Positions 53,630-62,355 of a DNA stretch of 64,000 nucleotides are shown one piece after another. The stretch lies in NCBI GenBank assembly GCA_052390115.1, contig JBQTHE010000034.1, positions 15,059 through 79,058 of the forward strand. Direction: 5' to 3'. Position 1 is the first letter of the stretch, and the number at the start of each line of letters is the position of its first letter. The notes beneath the pieces were generated by a model that was given only the letters and a program-made list of their open reading frames with translations, was not told the DNA's origin and did not search any database. Origin of the DNA: GCA-003244245 sp052390115. Its GTDB lineage: Bacteria; Actinomycetota; Actinomycetes; Mycobacteriales; Pseudonocardiaceae. The position numbers and the translations under genes are program-made.

Positions 53630-54211
53630 GTGGCGGAGCGGGTGGGATTGGCTCAGGTGATCGGTCAGCTGCGGCAGGAGTTGAGCGCTGCGATGCGGGA
53701 TGGGGAGGCGGAGGACCTGCGGTTCGAGCTCGGGCCGGTGGAGTTGGAGCTGACCGTAGCGGTGAGTAAAGAAGCAGGACCGAACGCGAAGCTGACCATC
53801 GTGCCCCAGGGACAGCCGCCGGTGACGGTGGCGCGGTTCGGCGGGATCAGTGATCGGGCGGCGGTGCTGGCTGTGCAGGCGGTGGGGTTTCCGCGGTTCA
53901 AGCTCAAGACCGATGACGGTGGCCGCGCGGTGTACCGGGATTCGCATCAGGCCGTGGGGTCGGTGGCGGTGTTGTCTAACCGCCGCGAGGGCACCCTGGA
54001 GGTCACGGTGTTGCCGCCGGAGCGGGATCCGGATCCTGTGACGTCGCCGTGGGAGGGTATGTCCGGTGCGGCGGTGTGGGTCGGTGACCGCATTGTCGGC
54101 GTGATCGCCAAGCACCACCGCTGCGATGGTCTGGGTCGGCTGGCCGCCGCACGCCTGGAACTCGCGCTTGAGGGCTGGACGCGGGCAGGTGCGCTGAGCT
54201 GCAAGCGCTGA
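53630..54211 (+). CDS. trypco2 fused to C-terminal half of trypsin-like protease
   Basis: 193 aa from GTG 53630. Residues 1-50 match trypco2 up to VSKEAGPNAK, then switch to the second half of a trypsin-like domain (ARFGGISDRAAVLAVQAVGF, then SPWEGMSGAAVWVGDRIVGV with the catalytic Ser). The catalytic His and Asp are missing, so it cannot be a normal protease. It ends ALSCKR at 54211; shifting frame by one there continues ALIGLPDVLPDVVPPSAGER into the NTPase. So this is the front part of a broken large gene. Confidence 0.75.
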   Translation: MAERVGLAQVIGQLRQELSAAMRDGEAEDLRFELGPVELELTVAVSKEAGPNAKLTIVPQGQPPVTVARFGGISDRAAVLAVQAVGFPRFKLKTDDGGRAVYRDSHQAVGSVAVLSNRREGTLEVTVLPPERDPDPVTSPWEGMSGAAVWVGDRIVGVIAKHHRCDGLGRLAAARLELALEGWTRAGALSCKR

Positions 54212-54225
54212 TCGGCCTGCCCGAC

Positions 54226-54594
54226 GTGTTGCCTGACGTCGTCCCGCCCTCGGCGGGCGAGCGGGTGACTACCGCCTATCAGGCGCAGGTGCGTGACATC
54301 GCCCCCGACCGGCTGCTTGACCGCGAGGAAGAACTGGACGAATTGGTGAGGTTCTGCGCCGGGGACCAGCCGTATGCGTGGTGGCAGGCCGGGCCGTGGG
54401 CGGGCAAGTCGGCGCTGATGGCGTGGTTCGTGCTGCACCCACCCGCCGGGGTCGATGTGGTGTCGTTCTTCGTCACCGCCCGCCTGGCCGGGCAGTCCGA
54501 CAGCGACGCCTGCACCGATGCGCTGATTGAGCAACTCGCTGCGCTCGTCAACGAGTCCTCAGCCGGGCTGCTGACACCATGCTGCGGCTGTTGA
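54226..54594 (+). pseudogene. STAND/NACHT-like NTPase, Walker A part
   Basis: 122 aa frame with DRLLDREEELDELVRFCAG and the P-loop AGPWAGKSALMAWFVLH, then VDVVSFFVTARLAGQSDSD. It ends LTPCCGC. The Walker B half is in the next frame, starting 15 bp before this stop. The N-terminal part reads back in frame to about 54190. Probably one piece of a single gene with frameshifts. Confidence 0.7.
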
Positions 54595-57032
54595 AGGACG
54601 CCGCGAACCGGTCCCGGGAGGCCGGGCGCCGGCTGCTGCTGGTGATCGACGGCCTCGACGAGGACAGCGGCACCGGCTCCAGCATCGCCGCTCTGCTACC
54701 TCGCCGACCTCCACCCGAGGCGCGCATCCTGGTCGCCAGCCGCCCGCACCCCCCGATTCCCGATGACGTCGCCAGCGATCACCCGTTGCGGACGATCAGC
54801 CCGAGACAGCTCGATGTGTTCGGGTACGCCCGCGACATCGAGCGCCGCGCCAAGCACGAACTCACACAGCTTCTGGCGGGAGAACAGCTGCAACGCGATT
54901 TACTGGGACTGATCACCGCCGCAGGGGGTAGTCTCACCGTGTTCGACTTGGAAGAACTCACGGGCCGGCCGCCCTATGCGATCCGGGGCTTGCTGGGTGG
55001 ACTGTTCGGCCGCAGCATCGGCAGCCGGCTATCTACCGGAAACCCGTACGAGCGGGTGTACCTGTTCACTCACGAAACCCTGCGCCACGTCGCGCAGCAG
55101 CAGTTCGGCAATAGCCTCGCCGCCTATCGCGACCGGCTTCACACCTGGGCTGACACCTGGCGGCACCGACAGTGGCCTACGGATACCCCGCAGTACCTGC
55201 TGCGCAGCTACCCCCGCCTGTTGGTCAGCACCGAGGACCTGACCCGGCTAGTCGCCTGCGCCACCGACCAGGTCCGCCACGACCGGATGCGTGACCTCAC
55301 CGGCGGTGACGCCCTCGCTGTCGCCGAAATCAGCACCGCACAACAACAAATCCTCGCCCAAACCGACCCTGACCTCACGAGCCTCGTGCTCCTGGCCGTC
55401 CAACGCGGACACCTCACCACGCGCAACAGCAACATCCCCATCGAGCTGCCCGCCGTGTGGGCCGTGCTCGGCCAACCCATCCGCACCGAGGCTCTCGCCA
55501 AGGGCCTCCCCGACCCGGCAAAGCGGGCCAATGCGTTGACCCGACTCGCCCGGGTGGCCACCGCCGGTGGTGATCACGACCGGGCCGCCCGGCTCCTCAA
55601 TGAGGCGGAGCCACTGGTTGCGCAGATCGCCGACCCGGGACTGCGGGCGGGGGCGTTGGCCCGGCTCGCCGGAGAAATGGCCGCCGGTGGGAATCGCGAG
55701 CGGGCCGAGGCGCTCGTCGCGCAGATCACCAGCATGGGTCTGCGGGCGGGCGGGCTGGCCCGGCTCGCTGAGGCCGCCGCTGCTGGTGGGGACCATGACC
55801 GGGCCGAGGCGCTCGTCGCAGAGATCTCCGATCCGGGTCTGCGGGCGGGGACGTTGGCCTGGCTTGCTGAGGCGGCTGCTGCTGGTGGGGAGCGCAACCG
55901 GGCGGCTCGGCTTACTGCTTTGGCCGAGGCCCTAAGTACGCAGATCACCAGGTCCCTGCATGCGGAGGTATTGGCCCGGCTTGCTCGGACGGCGGCTGCT
56001 GTCGGTGATCGTGATCGAGCTGCTCGGCTAATCGATGAGGCCGAGCGGCGCGTCGGGGAGGTCACCGGCGCGGGCCGGCGGGCGGGGGAGTTGGCTCGGC
56101 TTGCTCGGACGGCAGCTGCTGTCGGTGATCGTGATCGGGCTGCTCGGTTAGTCGATGAGGGCGAGCAGCTCGTCGCGCAGATCTCGGATCCGTCCCTGCG
56201 AGCACGGGTGTTGGCCCGGCTCGCTGAGGCAGCGGCCGCTGGTGGGGATCACGAGCGGGGCGGGATGCTCCTTGCGGAGGTCACCAGCCCGGGCCTGCGG
56301 GCGGAGGCGCTGGCCCGGCTTGCTCTGGCGGCGGCCGCTGCAGGTAATCATGATCGGGCCGCTCGACTGGTCGATGAGGCGGAGCGGCTCGTCTCACAGA
56401 TCTCGGATCCGTCCCTGCGAGCAGAGGAGTTGGCCCGGCTCGCAGAGGGAATGGCTGTTGGTGAGGATCATGAGCGGGCCGAGGCCCTCACCGCGCAGAT
56501 CTCCGAACCGGGTCTGCGGGCGGGGGCATTGGCCTGGCTTGCTCGGGCAGCGGCAGCTGGTGGAGATCATGACAAGGCCGAGGCGCTTGTTGCACAGATC
56601 TCCGAGCCGATCCTGCGGGCGGAGGCGTTGGCCCAGCTCGCTGCGAGGGCGGCTGCTGGTGGGGATCACGACTGGGCTGCTCGGCTGATCGATGACGCGG
56701 AGTCACTCGTCGCACAAGTCCCCATGCGCGCGAATTGGCGCGCTGGGACGTTGGCCCGGCTCGCAGAGGCGGTGGCTATCGGTGGTTACCATGATCGGGC
56801 TGAGGCACTCATCGGGCAGATCACCGACCCGGACCAGCGAGAGGAGGCGTTGGGCCGGCTCGCTGAGGCGGCGGCTGCTGGGGGTGACCACCACCGGGCG
56901 GAGGCGCTCATCGCGCAGATCACCGACCCGGACGGCGGGCGTTGGCGTTGGCCCGGGCCGCCACAGCGCTCGTGGAAACTAGCCAGGGAACACCACCGGC
57001 ACGAGAACACGCCCACAGCAGTTCGCCGGTGA
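54579..57032 (+). CDS. STAND NTPase second half with 13 TPR-like repeats
   Basis: 817 aa. The start contains Walker B RRLLLVIDGLDEDSG and a following ASRPHPPIP sensor-like segment. A winged-helix-like region (DLEELTGRPPYAIRGLLGGL) follows, then a C-terminal array of 13 repeats from about residue 320. They come in 33-aa and 40-aa forms, such as LARLAEAAAAGGDHDRAEAL and then VAEISDPGLRAGT; the longer form adds a heptad like VDEAERL. STAND proteins use such arrays to sense a trigger. It needs the P-loop from the previous frame to work. The last 37 residues are out of frame with the family. Confidence 0.75.
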   Translation: MLRLLKDAANRSREAGRRLLLVIDGLDEDSGTGSSIAALLPRRPPPEARILVASRPHPPIPDDVASDHPLRTISPRQLDVFGYARDIERRAKHELTQLLAGEQLQRDLLGLITAAGGSLTVFDLEELTGRPPYAIRGLLGGLFGRSIGSRLSTGNPYERVYLFTHETLRHVAQQQFGNSLAAYRDRLHTWADTWRHRQWPTDTPQYLLRSYPRLLVSTEDLTRLVACATDQVRHDRMRDLTGGDALAVAEISTAQQQILAQTDPDLTSLVLLAVQRGHLTTRNSNIPIELPAVWAVLGQPIRTEALAKGLPDPAKRANALTRLARVATAGGDHDRAARLLNEAEPLVAQIADPGLRAGALARLAGEMAAGGNRERAEALVAQITSMGLRAGGLARLAEAAAAGGDHDRAEALVAEISDPGLRAGTLAWLAEAAAAGGERNRAARLTALAEALSTQITRSLHAEVLARLARTAAAVGDRDRAARLIDEAERRVGEVTGAGRRAGELARLARTAAAVGDRDRAARLVDEGEQLVAQISDPSLRARVLARLAEAAAAGGDHERGGMLLAEVTSPGLRAEALARLALAAAAAGNHDRAARLVDEAERLVSQISDPSLRAEELARLAEGMAVGEDHERAEALTAQISEPGLRAGALAWLARAAAAGGDHDKAEALVAQISEPILRAEALAQLAARAAAGGDHDWAARLIDDAESLVAQVPMRANWRAGTLARLAEAVAIGGYHDRAEALIGQITDPDQREEALGRLAEAAAAGGDHHRAEALIAQITDPDGGRWRWPGPPQRSWKLAREHHRHENTPTAVRR

Positions 57033-57205
57033 TGGTTCGGGCGCGCCGACTCCTGGCCGAGGCTCTCGTGACCACTTCATGGACCGAAGTTGTTGTCGGC
57101 CTGGCGCGAGTGGACCCGCTGGCTGTCAGTGCTCTCGCTGATGAATTGCAGGTGCGCTGGGGACTAGATTTCCCGGGCGCCCCCCGGGACGGCGGAGCGC
57201 GCTGA
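56942..57205 (+). pseudogene. C-terminal continuation of the repeat protein in a third frame
   Basis: After ITDPDGG at about 56930 the repeat pattern resumes in this frame as ALARAATALVETSQGTPPAR, then RRLLAEALVTTSWTEVVVGL and ALADELQVRWGLDF. That is the natural end of the repeat protein. The shift has the same direction as the two upstream ones. Confidence 0.65.
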
Positions 57206-57239
57206 CGAACGGTCGTCAGGTGAGCGGGTGTGCATGGCA

Positions 57240-57297
57240 GGCGAACACACCGTGCACCAGCGCCGGACACACCGTGCAAGGGAGACGGACACGCCGG
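57240..57297. repeat. 22-bp tandem repeat, second locus
   Basis: Two full 22-bp units (57240-57261, 57262-57283) and a partial third, with core CGGACACACCG. Unit 2 is close to the reverse complement of the units at 4191-4234. It lies between the end of the repeat protein and the convergent DUF397 gene. Confidence 0.8.
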
Positions 57298-57299
57298 GG

Positions 57300-57563
57300 T
57301 TAGTCGAGGAGGTGGTCGAAGTCTCCGTTCTTGGCGCCGGCGATGAAGGCGGCTAGCTCGGGTTGGGTGAAGATGAGGGTGCGGGTTTTGCGCTCGGCTG
57401 GGGGGAGCTTGTCGTCCTGGAAGCCGATCAGGCCGTCGGACAGGGTGAAGGACAGGCAGCCACCGTTGGCGTTGCTGAAGGTCGATTTCAGGTACCGGCC
57501 GTTGACCACGGCCTCGTACTGGGCATTGTCGAGCGAGGGGTAGGGGTTGGGTGTGCGGGCCAC
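57300..57563 (-). CDS. DUF397 protein
   Basis: 87 aa. The domain is recognisable from YLKSTFSNANGGCLSFTLSD and the C-terminal TLIFTQPELAAFIAGAKNGD. It directly follows the XRE/DUF5753 gene by 4 bp, the usual order for this pair. DUF397 proteins are probably effectors or partners of the regulator. Confidence 0.88.
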   Translation of the reverse strand: MARTPNPYPSLDNAQYEAVVNGRYLKSTFSNANGGCLSFTLSDGLIGFQDDKLPPAERKTRTLIFTQPELAAFIAGAKNGDFDHLLD

Positions 57564-57567
57564 TGGG

Positions 57568-58437
57568 TCACAGCTCCTCCATGACTGTGCGGATCAGGTC
57601 CTGGGACTCCCGGGCCGGCAGAGCCTGGGCCAGAGCCGCGTGGAAGGTGTACGTGCACTGCCGCACGGGGTTGCGATCCTCGTAGATGCGCTGCGCCGTC
57701 TCGCTGTCCACATACACCACGTCGCCGTCGAGGTCATCCGGGAACTCGAAGATGACGAAGTTGTCGCAACCGGGCAACGCTCCAGCGCTGAAGGGCAGGA
57801 TGTGGATCGTCACCGGGTACTCCTGGGTTACTTCGATCAAGTGTCCTAGCTGTTCACGCATGACGTCTCGGCCGCCCACCAGGGTACGGATGACGCCCTC
57901 GGTCATTACAGCCACCAGGCCCTGGAAACCGCCCTCACCCAGCCGCTGCTGGCGCCGCAGCCGCAGTTCAGCCATCCGGTCCACGTCGATCGGGGCGACG
58001 AATGCCCGGCCGTTGCCGATCACCGCCTCGGCGTAGGCGCGGGTCTGCAGCAAGCCCTGCACGAACACGTTGTCATAGCTGCGCACGGAGGTGGCGTCCT
58101 CGCCGATCTCGACCAGCATCTCCACGGCCTCAGTGACGATGTCCGAGTACTCCTGCCACCAGCCCCGTTCGTCGGCCCGCAGCCGCAGCGCGTCAAGCTG
58201 CTGCGCCTGTTCGGTGCCGACGTCGAGCACCGTGATGATCCGGTCCAGGTGCTCGGAGTTGATCCGGGCACCGCCGGACTCCACCCGCGACAGGTGCGCA
58301 GCAGAGGTGCGGCGCTGCTGAGGCTGGTCGGCGTTCATCAGCTCGACCAGCTTCTCCTGGCTGAGCTGGGCGTCGTCGCGGAGTCGCCGGATCTGCTTGC
58401 CCAGCCGGCGGGACCGGACCGTCTTGCGCTGCGCCAC
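57568..58437 (-). CDS. XRE-family regulator with DUF5753 domain
   Basis: 289 aa. The HTH occupies residues about 13-60 (RLGKQIRRLRDDAQLSQEKL, then TSAAHLSRVESGGARINSEH). DUF5753 follows with VFVQGLLQTRAYAEAVIG, VMREQLGHLIEVTQEYPVTI and the C-terminal SETAQRIYEDRNPVRQCTYT. It pairs with the downstream DUF397 gene. The promoter region faces the divergent gene at 58546. Confidence 0.9.
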   Translation of the reverse strand: MAQRKTVRSRRLGKQIRRLRDDAQLSQEKLVELMNADQPQQRRTSAAHLSRVESGGARINSEHLDRIITVLDVGTEQAQQLDALRLRADERGWWQEYSDIVTEAVEMLVEIGEDATSVRSYDNVFVQGLLQTRAYAEAVIGNGRAFVAPIDVDRMAELRLRRQQRLGEGGFQGLVAVMTEGVIRTLVGGRDVMREQLGHLIEVTQEYPVTIHILPFSAGALPGCDNFVIFEFPDDLDGDVVYVDSETAQRIYEDRNPVRQCTYTFHAALAQALPARESQDLIRTVMEEL

Positions 58438-58545
58438 GGAGTCTCCCTGCTAGATCGTGAAAGTTGCAGTCAACTCTTGTGCATGATACCGTCGAGATGT
58501 AAGCAAGTTAGCTACAAGCCTAGTACCCCTGGGTGGTGCGCTCCG

Positions 58546-59097
58546 GTGAACCCGCTGTTGAGCGCTCCACCTCACCAGGACGACGGTGGCCCCGGCCTGA
58601 CCTCCCCGAATCGGCCGGGGCCACCGTCCACCAGCAAAGGCGGTGATCACATCACGCTGCCGCTCGATAGCCGGGTGGAGCTACCGCCGGTGGTGGAACG
58701 GCTGCTGCTCGACGTCGTCGCGGACGGGTTCACCGTGTACTGCTGCGGCCCGCGAGCCGCGCCGACCGCGCTGGCCGCCTCCTACGAATGGAGCGACTAC
58801 GTCGATCACGTCACCATCCGGCGCTGGGACCACGTCACTGCAGCAAGGATCCCGAAGCTGGGCCGGGTGGACGTGTTCGCACCCGAGGTCGTCGTATGGG
58901 TTTACCAAGGTCCCGCGGAATGCACTCTGCGGGCACTGCTCACTCTCGTGCACCCGCAGCACCCGGAAGCCCCCACGGGGGTCTACCCGGCGCCGCGCTC
59001 CCTGCAGGTGCCCCGCCATGACCAACGACCGATGACGATTCGACTTCCCTCGGCGGACCGGGCCGGGGTCCGCGCAGCCCGGCTGGGCGGTTTCTGA
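58546..59097 (+). CDS. Conserved hypothetical protein
   Basis: About 183 aa. The core reads VERLLLDVVADGFTVYCCGP, then LAASYEWSDYVDHVTIRRWD and RVDVFAPEVVVWVYQGPAE, followed by LRALLTLVHPQHPEAPTG. I recall such proteins in Pseudonocardiaceae, next to XRE regulators. The start is uncertain: GTG at 58546 follows a weak site, and the frame is open further upstream. There is no signal peptide. Function unknown. Confidence 0.6.
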   Translation: MNPLLSAPPHQDDGGPGLTSPNRPGPPSTSKGGDHITLPLDSRVELPPVVERLLLDVVADGFTVYCCGPRAAPTALAASYEWSDYVDHVTIRRWDHVTAARIPKLGRVDVFAPEVVVWVYQGPAECTLRALLTLVHPQHPEAPTGVYPAPRSLQVPRHDQRPMTIRLPSADRAGVRAARLGGF

Positions 59098-59125
59098 CAC
59101 CACACTCGCATCATGATCGCTGTTT

Positions 59126-59164
59126 GGGAAGAATCAGCCGCGGTGAGCGCGGTTCATTCTTCCC
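59126..59164. terminator. Hairpin between hypothetical gene and Fe-S reductase
   Basis: GGGAAGAAT pairs with ATTCTTCCC, with an inner CCGCG/CGCGG stem, after the stop at 59097. This suits a terminator for the gene at 58546. No clear T-run follows. Confidence 0.6.
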
Positions 59165-59322
59165 AGATGGTGATCACCCGGGGTGTTGCACGCGCCGTAA
59201 GGTCCCCGCGCCTGCGATCCACCTAGCTACCGCCTGGTAACCAGACGTAATGTGCGACCAGGAACCTTACGGTCCCGGCTACGTGGCATTCGACCCTGGG
59301 CAGCGCGGAGGTGGACGCCGTG

Positions 59323-61536
59323 ATGGCAGTGCGACTGGTGATCGGCCTGGGGCTGACTGTCCTGACCCTGGTTTTGGCTGGTCGGCGGGTGTGGTGGCTC
59401 TACACCCTGATCCGTTCTGGGCAGCCGGATCACGGTCGCACCGCCGAACTGGGCACCCGGTTGCGGACTCAACTGGTCGAAGTGTTCGGGCAGCAGCGGC
59501 TACTGAAGTGGACGATTCCCGGCCTCGCGCACTTCTTCACCTTCTGGGGCTTCGTGATCCTCATCACGGTCTACGTCGAGGCCTACGGGGCGCTGTTCGA
59601 CGAGAACTTCGCCATCCCGCTGATCGGGCGCGCCCCCGTGCTGGGTTTCGGCCAGGACTTCATCGCGCTCGCGGTGCTCGCGTCGATCATCGCCTTCGCG
59701 GTGATGCGGGTCCGGCAGGCCCCGGAGCGCAGGCAGCGGGCGTCGCGCTTCTACGGTTCGCACACCGGCGGCGCGTGGCTCATCCTGTTCATGATCTTCA
59801 ATGTGATCTGGACGATGTTCCTGTTCCGCGGCACCGCGGTGAACACCGGCACCTTCCCTTACCCCGAAGGAGCGTTCGCCTCGGAGGCGGCCGGCGCGCT
59901 GCTGGCACCGTTGGGCGCGGGCGCCAACGAGGTGCTGGAGACGGTCGGGCTGCTGCTGCACATCGGCGTCATGCTGGCCTTTCTGATCATCGTGCTGTAC
60001 TCCAAGCACCTGCACATCTTCGTCGCGCCGATCAACGTCGCGGCCAAGCGAATGCCCGATGGGCTCGGCCCGCTGCTGCCGATGGAGTCGGGTGGCAAGG
60101 AGATCGACTTCGAGGATCCTGGTGAGGACGACGTCTTCGGCCGGGGCAAGATCGAGGACTTCACCTGGAAGGGCATGCTGGACTTCGCGACCTGCACCGA
60201 GTGCGGTCGCTGCCAGAGCCAGTGCCCGGCATGGAACACCGGCAAGCCGCTGTCCCCCAAGCTCGTGATCATGGACCTGCGCGACCACCTGTTCGCCAAG
60301 GCGCCCTATCTGATCGGCGATCAGCCGGTACCGGACCACAGTGACGTCGACGTGCTGGCGCTGGCCGCCGGCAACGGTCACCACGTGCCCGAGTCCGGGT
60401 TCGGCCGGGTCCCCGGATCCGGCCCGGAGCAGGCCACCCGCCCGCTGGTGGGCAGCGCCGAGGTGGGCGGGGTGATCGATCCCGACGTGCTGTGGTCGTG
60501 CACCACCTGCGGGGCCTGCGTGGAGCAGTGCCCGGTGGATATCGAGCACGTCGACCATATTGTTGATATGCGCCGCTACCAGGTGCTGATGGAGGCTGAG
60601 TTCCCCACCGAGCTGGGCACGCTGTTCCGCAACCTGGAGAACAAGGGCAACCCGTGGGGGCAGAACCAGTCGGCCCGGATGGACTGGGCGAAGGGTCTGG
60701 ACTTCGAGGTCCCGCAGCTGGCCGAGGAGACGCTGCCCGACGACGTGGAGTACCTGTTCTGGATCGGCTGCGCCGGCGCCTTCGACGACAACGCTCGCAG
60801 GACCGTGCGGGCCACCGCCGAGCTGCTGCATGTTGCCGGCGTCAACTACGTGGTCCTCGGGGATGGCGAGACCTGCACGGGGGACCCGGCCCGCCGATCG
60901 GGCAACGAGTTCGTCTTCCAGATGCTGGCGCAGCAGAACGTCGAGGTGCTCAATACGGTGTTCGAGGGGCGCGAACCGGGCCGTCGCAAGATCGTGACAA
61001 CGTGCCCGCACTGCTTCAACACCCTCGGCCGGGAGTACCCGCAGCTTGATGGGCACTACGAGGTGGTGCATCACACCCAGCTGCTCAACCAGCTGGTGCG
61101 GGACAAGCGGCTGGTACCGGTGCCCCCCTCGGACGCCGGTCCGGCCGTCACCTATCACGATCCGTGCTACCTGGGCCGGCACAACGAGGTGTACTCACCG
61201 CCGCGCGAGCTGGTTGGGGCATCCGGTGCGCAGCTGACCGAGATGCCTCGCCACGCCGACCGTTCGATGTGCTGCGGCGCCGGGGGCGCGCGGATGTGGA
61301 TGGAGGAGCGCATCGGCAAGCGGGTCAATCTGGACCGGGTCGACGAGGCGATCGCCACCGAGACCTCCGCGATCGCCACCGGGTGCCCGTTCTGCCGGGT
61401 GATGCTCACCGACGGCCTCACCACCCGGTCGGCCGAGGGCACGGCCGGCAGCACTCACGAAGTACTCGACGTCGCCCAACTCCTGCTCACCAGCGTCAAG
61501 CGGGCGGGTAACCAACCGCCAATCGGCTCCGAATAG
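59323..61536 (+). CDS. Membrane-bound Fe-S reductase, HdrD/GlpC-like
   Basis: About 737 aa from ATG 59323, with GGAGG upstream. There are about five N-terminal membrane segments (NarI/HdrE-like b-type region, LAHFFTFWGFVILITVYVEA). Two 4Fe-4S motifs follow (CTECGRCQSQCP, CTTCGACVEQCP), then two CCG-type domains (TTCPHCFNTL, YHDPCYLGRHN, CCGAGGARMW and TGCPFCRVML). It resembles the actinobacterial Fe-S reductase next to fadE/acyl-CoA genes (Rv0338c-like as I recall), thought to pass electrons from fatty-acid oxidation to quinone. No partner subunits are adjacent. Confidence 0.92.
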   Translation: MAVRLVIGLGLTVLTLVLAGRRVWWLYTLIRSGQPDHGRTAELGTRLRTQLVEVFGQQRLLKWTIPGLAHFFTFWGFVILITVYVEAYGALFDENFAIPLIGRAPVLGFGQDFIALAVLASIIAFAVMRVRQAPERRQRASRFYGSHTGGAWLILFMIFNVIWTMFLFRGTAVNTGTFPYPEGAFASEAAGALLAPLGAGANEVLETVGLLLHIGVMLAFLIIVLYSKHLHIFVAPINVAAKRMPDGLGPLLPMESGGKEIDFEDPGEDDVFGRGKIEDFTWKGMLDFATCTECGRCQSQCPAWNTGKPLSPKLVIMDLRDHLFAKAPYLIGDQPVPDHSDVDVLALAAGNGHHVPESGFGRVPGSGPEQATRPLVGSAEVGGVIDPDVLWSCTTCGACVEQCPVDIEHVDHIVDMRRYQVLMEAEFPTELGTLFRNLENKGNPWGQNQSARMDWAKGLDFEVPQLAEETLPDDVEYLFWIGCAGAFDDNARRTVRATAELLHVAGVNYVVLGDGETCTGDPARRSGNEFVFQMLAQQNVEVLNTVFEGREPGRRKIVTTCPHCFNTLGREYPQLDGHYEVVHHTQLLNQLVRDKRLVPVPPSDAGPAVTYHDPCYLGRHNEVYSPPRELVGASGAQLTEMPRHADRSMCCGAGGARMWMEERIGKRVNLDRVDEAIATETSAIATGCPFCRVMLTDGLTTRSAEGTAGSTHEVLDVAQLLLTSVKRAGNQPPIGSE

Positions 61537-61588
61537 CGCTTGCAGACAGCTCAAAATCGCCATTCGGCTCCGAATGGCGGCCCGGCCG

Positions 61589-62302
61589 CTACTGCTTGAG
61601 CAGGGTTAGGACGCTGTCGCGGAGCTGGTCGAGCTGCACGCCCGCGGCGACGATGACGTGCGCCGCGACGCCCTCCCCCTCCCGCAGCAGGCCGAGCAGG
61701 ACGTGCTCGGTGCCGATGTAGTTGTGACCGAGATGGTGTGACTCGCGCAGCGACAGCTCGAGCACCTTCTTGGATCGGGGGGTGAAGGGTACGTGCCCGC
61801 TCGGCGCTTCCTCGCCGCAGCCGATGATCTTCTCGACTCCGGCGCGGGCGGTGTCCAGCGTGATGCCGGCATCCTGGAGCGCCTGCGCGGCGACACCTTC
61901 GCCCCCTGCCAGCAGACCGAGTAAGAGGTGCTCGGTACCGATGTAGTTGTGACGTAGCCGCCGGGCTTCCTCCTGAGCCAGCACGACCACTTGCCGCGCC
62001 GGGGGGGTGAAGCGGGTGAACATTCCCCCCACGGCGGACTCCACGCCGCCCTTGAACTTGCCGATCAGCGAGCGCACCACGGAGTGCCGCTGCTGGGCCG
62101 CCTGTTTGGTGACGCCCAGCGCAGTGCCGATCTGGGACCACGAGCATCCGGCGGTCCGAGCCTCCTGGACGAAGTGGTCGAGCAGCTTCTCCCCCAGGTC
62201 AGCCAGCTCCTGCTGCCGGCGGGCCGCGCTGGCCAGCAGTTCGACCGGCTGGGGGCTGCTGGCTTGCTCCCGGGTCTGAGCGATGAGTTCATCAAGCGTC
62301 AT
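61589..62302 (-). CDS. Double Clp N-domain protein with N-terminal HTH
   Basis: 237 aa. An N-terminal HTH-like region (WSQIGTALGVTKQAAQQRHS) is followed by two ClpC/ClpA N-terminal repeats (NYIGTEHLLLGLLAGGEGVA and NYIGTEHVLLGLLREGEGVA). There is no ATPase domain. Such proteins may act as adaptors or DNA-bound sensors linked to Clp proteases. It is minus strand, before dcd, with a promoter facing the 53-bp gap. Alternative: a degraded ClpC, but both repeats look intact. Confidence 0.88.
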   Translation of the reverse strand: MTLDELIAQTREQASSPQPVELLASAARRQQELADLGEKLLDHFVQEARTAGCSWSQIGTALGVTKQAAQQRHSVVRSLIGKFKGGVESAVGGMFTRFTPPARQVVVLAQEEARRLRHNYIGTEHLLLGLLAGGEGVAAQALQDAGITLDTARAGVEKIIGCGEEAPSGHVPFTPRSKKVLELSLRESHHLGHNYIGTEHVLLGLLREGEGVAAHVIVAAGVQLDQLRDSVLTLLKQ

Positions 62303-62355
62303 ACGTCAACTATTACTTGACGCTCGGTATTCGTCAAGGATCACTTGACGGTCGA

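Noticed and set aside
53630..57205. Programmed -1 frameshifting in the STAND gene
   Set aside because: No X-XXY-YYZ slippery heptamer was seen at the three junctions, and three events in one gene is improbable.
46300..57300. Prophage or insertion sequence as the source of the island
   Set aside because: I found no transposase, integrase, phage structural gene or clear target-site duplication.
59500..61182. 560-aa minus-strand ORF opposite the Fe-S reductase
   Set aside because: Antisense shadow; composition typical of reverse-frame translation.
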